DNA of 64,000 nt. It comes from Vibrio intestinalis (GTDB lineage Bacteria > Pseudomonadota > Gammaproteobacteria > Enterobacterales > Vibrionaceae). Below the pieces are notes generated by a model. The model ran no database searches. It saw only the letters and a program-made list of their open reading frames with translations, and was not told the origin of the DNA. The position numbers were made by a program, and so were the translations under genes. The stretch covers positions 1 through 64,000 of the forward strand of contig NZ_JANAVY020000002.1 in the NCBI RefSeq assembly GCF_025195085.2, written 5' to 3'. How positions within the stretch are numbered: position 1 is the stretch's first letter; each line of letters starts with the position of its first letter. This document shows positions 26,971-34,402 of this stretch, one piece after another.

Positions 26971-29013
26971 CGATTCATGCCGATTCTTACGTTGGGTAAC
27001 GTAATGACGCAATTGCGCGAGTGGAATCGACTTACTGAAGTACCAGCCTTGAATCGATAAATGGTTTCTCAGCGGTATACGCTCTAACTGAGTTTCCGTT
27101 TCAACCCCTTCGACAACCACGGCCAAATTAAGGTCTTGCGCGACACTAATCAGGCCATTGAACACTTTCTGCCCTTTGGTGTTTTCGATAGTATGAATAA
27201 AACTGCGATCGATTTTTATCGCATCAACATCAAACATGGTCAGATAACTAAGCGACGAGAAACCCGAGCCAAAGTCATCAATATAAATCTTGGCGCCAAC
27301 TTTGTGCAGCGCGTTCAAAGACTTGGTCACTCGTTCTTTATCTTTAAGCAGGGATTCTTCGGTAATCTCAACGTGGACGTACTCTCCTACTCGGCTAATG
27401 TAAGCTGCCAGTTGCCGCATTAAGTCTTCGTCTAACAACGTCTCTGGGGTCAAGTTAACACTCGTCGGTACAGCCCATCCCTCTGCCATCGCGATTTTAA
27501 TATCATGCACCACTTGCACCACGGCCCAGCGATCAATGTCTTTCATTAAGCCTGCTTGCTCAAACCAAGGTAAGAACGCTCCTGGGTATTCGATTTTCCC
27601 TTCTGCATCTACGGAGCGAATCAAAGCTTCACAGCCAACGACTTGGCCTGTGACGCGGCATATCTGCGGCTGGTACTCCATACAAAACTCTTTGTCACTA
27701 AAGCTATGTAATTTTTGCTCTAAGGTCTGCTGTTTATGGTTTTCATTCACTATCTTTGTGACACGATCATCGCTCAAGGTGAGCGCTTCCTCGTGACGAC
27801 GAGAGTAAGTAGTATCGAGCGATGAGAATAAGATAGTTTTGTCACTTGTTGTACGATTCAACGACAACACAAACGGTGCATACACCAGTAATGACACACC
27901 GATATTGACTAGCTGTAAAAAGCTGGCATTAACATCGCCTTGTGTCACAATCCAAGCGTTAACAAATACTGGGCTGCTAAATGGCATCCCTGTTACTGGC
28001 GCGGCAACCCAGCCCATGCTTATCGCTAAATACGCCACTATGGTATTTGCGACGGGTGCGAGAGCAAATGGAATAAACAGCCGTGGGTTGAAAATAATCG
28101 GCAAACCGAACAGCAGAACTTCATTAATGTTGAGTAAGCCAAGCGGTAAGCTCGCCATTGCGATTAACCGGTATGCGCGGTTATTACTAAACAGCAGCAG
28201 CGCAAAGCTTAAACCTAGTGTTGCACCTGCGCCGCCCAAAAAGGTAAACACCGCCATAAACGAGTGGTTAACGAAACTGGTCGTAACACCTGTCGCCAGA
28301 ACTTCTTGGTTGGCGACTTCGACTGCCCCTTGAAGAATGTCGACCCATGGCAATAATGCGTAATAGCCATGAATACCAAAAAACCATAAACATGAGTTGA
28401 CCATCGCAAACAACACACCGAACTCGAGCGGTGAATCACTGTAGCTAATCGTAAACAAGTTAAGAATGTTGCTCGCTTCAATCAGGAAGATAATTGAGGC
28501 GTTAATTGATAGCACTAACACACCCACTATCAATGTAGGTAAGATGAGATTGATGGATTCTTTAACAATTCGCCCAAGATGGTTGTTGGTAACAAACTTC
28601 ATCCAGCGAATCTTATATAGATAAGCGATCAAAGGAACAGCGTAGAGCGGCGTCACCATTGAGATGATGAGCTCGAAAACAACTGTGCTACCTGTAAAAC
28701 TGAATAATTGATTAAAAAGGGCTAGGTAGACAATTGAAACGAGAGCGATCGGCGGTCTGGGCAATCGCCATCGCATGGCTAAAATAAATGCGAGTGCAGC
28801 AGTCAGTAAGATTGGGAACAAGTCATTGACAAAGTAGTACAGCTCGAACAACACCTTAACCCAAGGCTCATCCCTTCCTAGAACGAACTCCCCGATAGAG
28901 GCGACAAACAAGATCAATGACAAGATCATTAAACAAGGCAAAATCCATAACAGCCCTTCTCGAATCGCTTGCAGTTGAGAAGTCATTGCTTGGTGGAGTT
29001 GTTTTACGCTCAT
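26956..29013 (-). CDS. PTS EIIC-like membrane domain fused to an EAL phosphodiesterase
   Basis: 685 residues. The first about 410 form a polytopic EIIC of the lactose/cellobiose type: about ten hydrophobic helices, FFGIHGYYALLPWVDILQ, and the substrate-site signature LLNINEVLLFGLPIIFNP. No EIIA or EIIB domain is present and none is encoded nearby. After a linker the EAL domain (about 435-670) has intact CEALIRS, NLTPETL, EITEES, DDFGSGFSSLSYLT and KIDRSFI, so it should hydrolyse cyclic di-GMP. The membrane part probably senses a sugar or PTS activity rather than transporting on its own. An EAL protein also neighbours polB in V. cholerae. Confidence 0.93.
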   Translation of the reverse strand: MSVKQLHQAMTSQLQAIREGLLWILPCLMILSLILFVASIGEFVLGRDEPWVKVLFELYYFVNDLFPILLTAALAFILAMRWRLPRPPIALVSIVYLALFNQLFSFTGSTVVFELIISMVTPLYAVPLIAYLYKIRWMKFVTNNHLGRIVKESINLILPTLIVGVLVLSINASIIFLIEASNILNLFTISYSDSPLEFGVLFAMVNSCLWFFGIHGYYALLPWVDILQGAVEVANQEVLATGVTTSFVNHSFMAVFTFLGGAGATLGLSFALLLFSNNRAYRLIAMASLPLGLLNINEVLLFGLPIIFNPRLFIPFALAPVANTIVAYLAISMGWVAAPVTGMPFSSPVFVNAWIVTQGDVNASFLQLVNIGVSLLVYAPFVLSLNRTTSDKTILFSSLDTTYSRRHEEALTLSDDRVTKIVNENHKQQTLEQKLHSFSDKEFCMEYQPQICRVTGQVVGCEALIRSVDAEGKIEYPGAFLPWFEQAGLMKDIDRWAVVQVVHDIKIAMAEGWAVPTSVNLTPETLLDEDLMRQLAAYISRVGEYVHVEITEESLLKDKERVTKSLNALHKVGAKIYIDDFGSGFSSLSYLTMFDVDAIKIDRSFIHTIENTKGQKVFNGLISVAQDLNLAVVVEGVETETQLERIPLRNHLSIQGWYFSKSIPLAQLRHYVTQRKNRHESLEQT

Positions 29014-29152
29014 AAACGAAATAACCGCTTCTCCGTTTCAAACTAGAATATTAAAAAATTATTATAATCTTGATAATAAAACAAAAATTCTGACGCGGTT
29101 GTGAGGCAGGTCAATTTCAGTACAGATTTAACGAATGGCATTTTATATTGAT

Positions 29153-29185
29153 AAAAAGCACAAATCGAAGCTATTAATTCGTGCT
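29153..29185 (-). terminator. Terminator of the nucleotidyltransferase gene
   Basis: On the minus strand AGCACGAAT pairs with ATTTGTGCT (one G-T pair) across an 11-nt loop and is followed by TTTTTATC, just after the stop codon at 29204. Confidence 0.65.
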
Positions 29186-29203
29186 ATAAGCAAATAGTCC
29201 GAA

Positions 29204-29971
29204 TTAACCGATTCTAAACTCAGTTTTTTTGTATAGTTTGACCAGCCAGAGGCCATATGAATCAATGATACCAAGCACTGATCGCTTAGCAATTAACCGC
29301 CCTGAGAGCAAAATGGCCAATCTCTCGATTTCTACTTGTTTATCTGGGTGATAGCGCAGAAACTGCTTGCCACATTCAATAGGATCATCAAACCAATTAC
29401 GGTCTCTCGGCATGACTACGCCATAACTTGCTCGCAACAGTTTTTTTGCAATTTGAACTTGAGCGACAACTTGCTCCGTGTCATCTTTTGCTTGGGCAAT
29501 GCGCTTACGATAAACCGCAAGCCAATCTTCCAGATCCATATTCCATTGCTTGGCAATCTCCCAACTTGGTTCATAATCACCAAAACACTCAGAAAGGTCT
29601 TCACCATATACACATACGGCGCAGTGTCGAAGTTGGAAACCCCAAGAAAAAATACTGTCGAGTGAGGCGACATCACTGAGCAAACCGGTTTTGAAGTTGA
29701 CGTCTTTAATATGAGGATAAGATTTTTGAAAACGCCAGCGCACGGTATTGAACACCGTTGTGCGGGTGTCGCTAAAATCACGCTCTGTTACCACGATAAT
29801 ATCTAGGTTAGAGCGATGAGGCTTAGCCCTTTTGCGCGCCACACTGCCATAAACATACACACTGTGAAGATTTTTACCCACACCGCTGCGTAAAAAGCTA
29901 ACCAATTCTTTAATGGCGGCTTGATACTCAGGTTGTAATGGCTGTTTAGGATCTATTGGCGATAAAATCAT
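29204..29971 (-). CDS. Nucleotidyltransferase-fold protein (AadA-like)
   Basis: 255 residues. The nucleotidyltransferase active-site pattern GS-x10-12-D-x-D/I is visible near residue 42 (VYGSVARKRAKPHRSNLDII), and the C-terminal half is helical and basic as in aminoglycoside adenylyltransferases (AadA/ANT). The second metal-binding acid appears as DII rather than the usual DxD, so activity needs testing. As a chromosomal housekeeping-region gene in a vibrio it need not confer resistance. It stands alone between the EIIC-EAL gene and efpL, divergent from efpL. Confidence 0.75.
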   Translation of the reverse strand: MILSPIDPKQPLQPEYQAAIKELVSFLRSGVGKNLHSVYVYGSVARKRAKPHRSNLDIIVVTERDFSDTRTTVFNTVRWRFQKSYPHIKDVNFKTGLLSDVASLDSIFSWGFQLRHCAVCVYGEDLSECFGDYEPSWEIAKQWNMDLEDWLAVYRKRIAQAKDDTEQVVAQVQIAKKLLRASYGVVMPRDRNWFDDPIECGKQFLRYHPDKQVEIERLAILLSGRLIAKRSVLGIIDSYGLWLVKLYKKTEFRIG

Positions 29972-30119
29972 TGAAACGAATAAACAAATTGCTAGAAGTC
30001 ATTAACTAGTATGTTCGCTTACTCAGGTTTATCAATCAAGATAAACCGTGCAATTGCAAAGCTGTGTTTTTCATTCGACCAACGAAATGTGAACGTAGCA
30101 TCTACACTTGGGTTAGGTA

Positions 30120-30125
30120 TATAAT
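30120..30125 (+). promoter_or_regulatory. Probable -10 element of efpL
   Basis: A perfect TATAAT 35 bp upstream of efpL. No good -35 hexamer at 16-18 bp. Confidence 0.4.
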
Positions 30126-30160
30126 GCCGCCCTTACAACCTATATGAAGGAAATCTGTTC

Positions 30161-30727
30161 ATGCCTAAGGCAAGTGAGCTTAAAAAAGGTTTTGCGATTG
30201 AATCAAATGGCAAAACATTGCTAATTAAAGATATCGAAGTAACCACACCAGGCGGTCGTGGCGGCGCTAAAATTTACAAGCTTCGCTGTACTGACCTCAA
30301 CACAGGTGCACGTTCTGACGAGCGTTTTAAGTCTGATGACGTAGTTGAGACGGTTGACATGTTCAAACGTGCTGTCTCTTTCTCTTACGTTGATGGCGAT
30401 GAGTACATCTTCATGGATAACGAAGACTACACTCAGTTCACTTTCAAGAAAGCGGATATCGAAGACGAGCTACTTTTCATCACTGAAGAGATCAAAGGTG
30501 TTTACGTTGTACTTATCAACGGCAACGCAGTGGCTATCGAACTACCAGCAACGGTTGAGCTTGTAATCGAAGAAACTGACCCGTCAATTAAAGGAGCTTC
30601 AGCTTCTGCTCGTACTAAACCTGCACGTTTCGCAACAGGCCTAACAGTTCAAGTTCCTGAGTACATCGCGACGGGTGATCGTATCATCGTCAACACAACT
30701 GAACGTAAATACATGAGCCGTGCCTAA
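30161..30727 (+). CDS. efpL: Elongation factor P-like protein (YeiP/EfpL)
   Basis: 188 residues with the three beta-barrel domains of the EF-P family (KOW-like about 1-65, OB domains about 70-125 and 130-188). At the tip of domain I, where EF-P has a modified lysine, this protein has arginine 33 in TTPGGRGGAKIYKLR, the hallmark of the YeiP/EfpL subfamily, which relieves ribosome stalling without that modification. GAAGG lies upstream of the ATG and a TATAAT box at 30120-30125. The stop codon overlaps the next start by one base (TAATG), so the downstream DNA-mimic gene is translationally coupled. Confidence 0.95.
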   Translation: MPKASELKKGFAIESNGKTLLIKDIEVTTPGGRGGAKIYKLRCTDLNTGARSDERFKSDDVVETVDMFKRAVSFSYVDGDEYIFMDNEDYTQFTFKKADIEDELLFITEEIKGVYVVLINGNAVAIELPATVELVIEETDPSIKGASASARTKPARFATGLTVQVPEYIATGDRIIVNTTERKYMSRA

Positions 30728-31047
30728 TGTCTGATTTGATTTCATACGACGACGTTATCGATACCGCATACGACATCTTTCTTGAGATGGCACCAGATAA
30801 CCTTGAAGCCGCTGATGTGATTTTATTCACCGCTCAGTTTGAAGATCGTGGCGCAGCTGAGCTTGTAGAAACTGGCGAAGACTGGGTTGAGCACGTTGGC
30901 TTTGAAGTCGACAAAGAAACATACGCCGAAGTTCGTATTGGTCTTGTGAATGAAGATAATGATGTGCTGGATGACGTGTTCGCACGACTACTCGTGAGTC
31001 GCGACCCTGATCATAAGTTCTGTCACATTCTCTGGAAACGAGACTAA
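30727..31047 (+). CDS. HI1450 family dsDNA-mimic protein (YciU-like)
   Basis: 106 residues, very acidic, with the N terminus DLISYDDVIDTAYDIFLEMA and the C terminus DPDHKFCHILWKRD characteristic of the HI1450/YciU family. HI1450 was described as a putative double-stranded-DNA mimic because its surface charges imitate phosphates; a link to HU-type proteins has been proposed. It overlaps the efpL stop codon by one base, so the two are an operon. A gene for the DNA-bending protein IhfA lies immediately beyond in opposite orientation. Confidence 0.9.
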   Translation: MSDLISYDDVIDTAYDIFLEMAPDNLEAADVILFTAQFEDRGAAELVETGEDWVEHVGFEVDKETYAEVRIGLVNEDNDVLDDVFARLLVSRDPDHKFCHILWKRD

Positions 31048-31074
31048 AGGCGAGAGTTATCTCTCGTTGCAGAT

Positions 31075-31110
31075 AAAAAAATACCCAAGCCAATGCTTGG
31101 GTATTTTTTT
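31075..31110. terminator. Bidirectional terminator between the DNA-mimic gene and ihfA
   Basis: AAATACCCAAGC, loop CAAT, GCTTGGGTATTT, with A and T runs on both sides. A small CGAGAG-TTAT-CTCTCG hairpin at 31051-31066 precedes it. Confidence 0.9.
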
Positions 31111-31223
31111 ACTCTATTTCACCAATACTTGGTTATTAGGCTTAGCTTGATCAAGGAGCCTTGCCTACTAACTCAGCAGCAGCTGAATACAGCTACTACT
31201 CAAATCCTTGTGATATCGTGTTA

Positions 31224-31517
31224 TTAAGCTTTCTTAATATTCTCAACACGAGCTTTCAATTTTTGACCCGGGCGAAACGTAACAACACGGCGCGCGCTAA
31301 TTGGAATGTCTTCACCCGTTTTAGGGTTGCGTCCAGGACGCTCATTCTTTTCACGTAGGTCAAAATTACCAAATCCTGAAAGCTTCACTTGTTCGCCACT
31401 TTCCAGTGCCTTGCGAATCTCTTCAAAAAATGCCTCAACCGTCTCCTTGGCATCTCGTTTACTATATCCAAGCTTTTCAAATAGGTTCTCAGCCAATTCG
31501 GCTTTTGTGAGCGCCAT
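31224..31517 (-). CDS. ihfA: Integration host factor alpha subunit
   Basis: 97 residues, a DNABII protein that bends DNA as a heterodimer with IhfB. It matches E. coli IhfA along its whole length: [44 protein letters not shown] and the DNA-intercalating beta arm [18 protein letters not shown]. The start ATG 31517 has GAGGA seven bases upstream; the frame upstream to 31574 is spurious. In E. coli ihfA is directly downstream of pheT; here it lies about 28 kb from pheST and faces the efpL operon. Confidence 0.97.
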   Translation of the reverse strand: MALTKAELAENLFEKLGYSKRDAKETVEAFFEEIRKALESGEQVKLSGFGNFDLREKNERPGRNPKTGEDIPISARRVVTFRPGQKLKARVENIKKA

Positions 31518-31863
31518 AGAATTTTCCTCAAAAGCTGTGTTAAACATCACTGTCAGAAGACAGCGCCAAAGCATTTCGCCTCGTCAATCAATGACATATC
31601 GATATTACTTGGAAAGTGTATGCCAAGCTCATGATTTTCGCCAACTTTTTTCTAACTTGTTTTTACTTTATTCATAAAAAACAATCAGATAGTTTTGCTA
31701 AAATCCGCCAAATCATAGAGTTAAATCCAGTAACGCGCGCGCTAATCAGCACGATATATCGCACATCAATAAAATGTACGGATTATTCACTTAATTAGTC
31801 ACGTATTATTTTTTTACATAGTTAGACTAAATGCATATAAATCAGTTGGTTATACTAACTTTA
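31518..31863. other. Gene-free stretch upstream of ihfA
   Basis: AT-rich with no supported ORF. On the minus strand TTGGCG and TGTTTA, 17 bp apart around 31550, could be an ihfA promoter but the match is poor. A short CTGTC/GACAG hairpin overlaps its spacer. Confidence 0.35.
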
Positions 31864-33987
31864 TTACATGCTTCCTGTTACGCAAAACACACCATCACAG
31901 CGTCTTTGTTTTGCAGCATGCATGGTGGTTTCTAAATGAGACAGCTGTTGCTCATACGGTACACCGCTTGAATCTGAGGTGAAGAAAGTAATGCCAATGG
32001 TACTGGTAAGCACAGGTTTCTCTCCGTCACCATACATCATGGTGAAGTACTGCTTAATCGTAGTACGAATTTGGTGACCAATTTTCAGCGCCTGTTGTTT
32101 ATCCAACTGAGCGCCTAATACTAAAAACTGGTCACTATGAGTACGGAATAGCTGTAGATCGCTAGTAATACTGTCTTTGAGTAAGCGCGTACACTCTACG
32201 AGCGCTTCATCACCGGCCTGACGGCCATGTTCCGCGTTAAACCGTTTGAAACCATCAAGAGCCACCAGCAGTGCGCAATCCGGCGCAGGTTCGCAGCTTT
32301 CACCCAACCATTGCAACAAGCCGTAATGATTCTTCAACCCCGTTAAATGGTCGGTGTGATAAATTTGCTCTAGGTATTGATTCTGGTTTTCTAGTTCAAT
32401 GGTTTGCTTGTCATGGCTAATAGCAACCGCCAAATAGCTCGCAACCTGCTCAACAAGCTGCTCATGCGCTTGGTTATACTCATAACCTCGATTCTTTTGC
32501 ACTGTCATTACACCCAAAAGCTCATCATGGAATATGACAGGCGTGGTGATCACCGACGCAAGAGACTGTTCTTCCTCGTTATGATGCAGCCAAATATCTT
32601 CATCATGGCATTGCGTATCGAGATATTGATTTACTTCCGCTCGGCTGGAGGTGTCTAAACGTACCGTTTTACGATTGAGCGCGCTATACACACCTATGCG
32701 ACACACACTTTCGCAGCTCACGGTGAACGGGTCATAAAACTTGCCCTCTTCCACCATGTAGCGATATTCCAACTCGTTTTTCGCCTTATCATAAAATGAT
32801 AAACCAAACGCCGAGATAGGAAGCACTTGGTTGATCGCATTGAAAATCTTGAGGAAATCTTGTTCTGACTCGCGTGACGAAGAGATCAGTTGTCCTAGTT
32901 CACTCAGCCCCGCTAACCTGTCTTGCACCAATAGAGATTGCTTGTAGCGGTTCTCGCTTTCGGCGTAACGCACCACTTTGTTGATGTACTCAACTTCATT
33001 CTTTTTACGTGTCACCAACTCTTGGTCAAGCAGTGATTGAATCAAACGTAAATACTTGTTCTCTTGCGCTAAATCACCCACTTGATGGCAACTATCCGAC
33101 ATGACGCGATAGAGTTTCAACAAGCTGTGCGAATGAGATTGCAGCATCGGGCTCATGAAAATCTGGCGACAAAACGAAATCGCATTGGCGTATTGCCCAG
33201 ATTGATATAGGAAGTTGGCGTATGCTTCAAAGAACTCGATTTGGAAAAAAGCATCACCAATTTTTTTGATGTAGCCAAAAGCGGTTTGGTAGGCGGCTTG
33301 AGTCGCGGCGGTATCACCTAATGTCTCTTGCCACTGAGCTTGATAGAGCTTCACATAAGCGTGAGAGTGATCCAGTCCATATTGCTCGGTGAATTGCTGC
33401 GCACGTTGTAATATCTCTTCCGCTTCGGTGTGCATACCCTGTTTTGCATAAGCTAAACCTGCGTTCACCATGGCTAACGCATACGTCTCTTGGTTGTCGG
33501 ACTCCTGCCCTACCGAGACGGCTTTCAAGCTGTGGGCTAACGCTTTATCCCACTCTGATAATTGCAGGTAAATGTCACCTAGATTCACATTTAAAAACAG
33601 AACCAACTTAGCATCAGAGTCACTTAAGTTTTTCTCTGCCAAGGTGAAGTAATGCTGTGAAAGGAAGGTTTGCCCTAAGCGTGAATAGATGGTGGCGAGA
33701 TAAATACACACATACGGGTACAAGACAAATTCGTCTGGTTTTTCGATCGCACCAAGCAAGACTTCATATTGCTCGATAGCAGTTTTGTAGTCACCTTGAC
33801 GATAACTTAGCGTAGCTTCGAGAAACTGGTCAAATACCGGGCTTAGCTCTTCCGCGGTTTCTTCAACAATTTGAGTGATTTTTTGCTGCGCTTGCTGCAC
33901 TGCGACAACATTACGATTGCCATGCAGCCCTGTTAACACTTCAAGTGCTTGAGTGCTGGCTTTTGAATAATAGGATTGCGAATTCAT
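31864..33987 (-). CDS. TPR-GAF protein with degenerate GGDEF domain
   Basis: 707 residues, cytoplasmic. Residues about 50-345 are tetratricopeptide repeats (YRQGDYKTAIEQYEVLL, VNLGDIYLQLSEWDKALAHS, NAGLAYAKQGMHTEAEEIL). About 375-535 form a GAF-like domain and a short coiled coil precedes a GGDEF-fold domain (about 545-700, TDHLTGLKNHYGLLQWL). The signature motif is HSDQF at 617-621 instead of GGDEF, so cyclase activity is very unlikely. It may bind nucleotide or act as a protein-interaction module. It is divergent from the LuxN-like kinase gene, separated by 407 bp. Confidence 0.88.
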   Translation of the reverse strand: MNSQSYYSKASTQALEVLTGLHGNRNVVAVQQAQQKITQIVEETAEELSPVFDQFLEATLSYRQGDYKTAIEQYEVLLGAIEKPDEFVLYPYVCIYLATIYSRLGQTFLSQHYFTLAEKNLSDSDAKLVLFLNVNLGDIYLQLSEWDKALAHSLKAVSVGQESDNQETYALAMVNAGLAYAKQGMHTEAEEILQRAQQFTEQYGLDHSHAYVKLYQAQWQETLGDTAATQAAYQTAFGYIKKIGDAFFQIEFFEAYANFLYQSGQYANAISFCRQIFMSPMLQSHSHSLLKLYRVMSDSCHQVGDLAQENKYLRLIQSLLDQELVTRKKNEVEYINKVVRYAESENRYKQSLLVQDRLAGLSELGQLISSSRESEQDFLKIFNAINQVLPISAFGLSFYDKAKNELEYRYMVEEGKFYDPFTVSCESVCRIGVYSALNRKTVRLDTSSRAEVNQYLDTQCHDEDIWLHHNEEEQSLASVITTPVIFHDELLGVMTVQKNRGYEYNQAHEQLVEQVASYLAVAISHDKQTIELENQNQYLEQIYHTDHLTGLKNHYGLLQWLGESCEPAPDCALLVALDGFKRFNAEHGRQAGDEALVECTRLLKDSITSDLQLFRTHSDQFLVLGAQLDKQQALKIGHQIRTTIKQYFTMMYGDGEKPVLTSTIGITFFTSDSSGVPYEQQLSHLETTMHAAKQRRCDGVFCVTGSM

Positions 33988-34394
33988 CTTTATTAACCAA
34001 ACAACATACCTTAATAGATAGTATCACAATCCTTGCCATAGGGACTTCGAGAACGTGCACATTCTCCGATGCAAACCGATTTAGGAACAATTTTATTTCG
34101 TAGACTGATTTGATTTGGCTGCAAAAAACCAAGTCACTTAGCACAAATCATGTCGGTTTAAACGCGAAATAGCCCTCAGCTGCGCTATGCACCTATTTAC
34201 AAATCGTATGGTTTATTAGATAACTTACGCTAAGCGATCGCCCTAAATCGCAGTTAAAACAATAATAGACATAGTTGGCGTAATGAAAGTTGTATCTCAA
34301 TGCTCAGGCTTGGCGCTGAGCAGTTTTAATATTTATCAGGCGAGGTTGATTCCAATCGCATCTCCGAGGCCACTATCGGCCTACGAGGTGGGTT
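33988..34394. other. Intergenic region between the TPR-GAF gene and the LuxN-like gene
   Basis: 407 bp with no ORF above 51 codons. It holds a terminator-like hairpin (34301-34327) and a short open frame running into the LuxN-like start (34283-34402). There is no luxM-sized gene here, where luxM would be expected. Confidence 0.6.
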
Positions 34395-34402
34395 ATGATT
34401 GA
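34283..34402 (+). CDS. Possible 39-codon leader ORF overlapping the LuxN-like start
   Basis: An ATG at 34283 opens a frame of 39 residues (MKVVSQCSGLALSSFNIYQ and on to AYEVGYD) that stops at 34400-34402, overlapping the LuxN-like start by eight bases in another frame. The frame is open upstream to 34247. There is no convincing ribosome site. It could be a leader peptide, a remnant of an upstream gene, or chance. Confidence 0.2.
   Translation: MKVVSQCSGLALSSFNIYQARLIPIASPRPLSAYEVGYD
34301..34327 (+). terminator. Terminator-like hairpin in the LuxN-like leader
   Basis: TGCTCAG, 8-nt loop, CTGAGCA, then GTTTTAATATTT, about 70 bp before the kinase start. It could terminate or attenuate a transcript starting upstream. 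Confidence 0.45.

Noticed and set aside
33988..34394. A luxM gene or quorum small RNA upstream of the LuxN-like gene
   Set aside because: The stretch is only 407 bp, has no frame longer than about 51 codons, and no sigma-54 promoter of the type that drives Qrr RNAs was seen.
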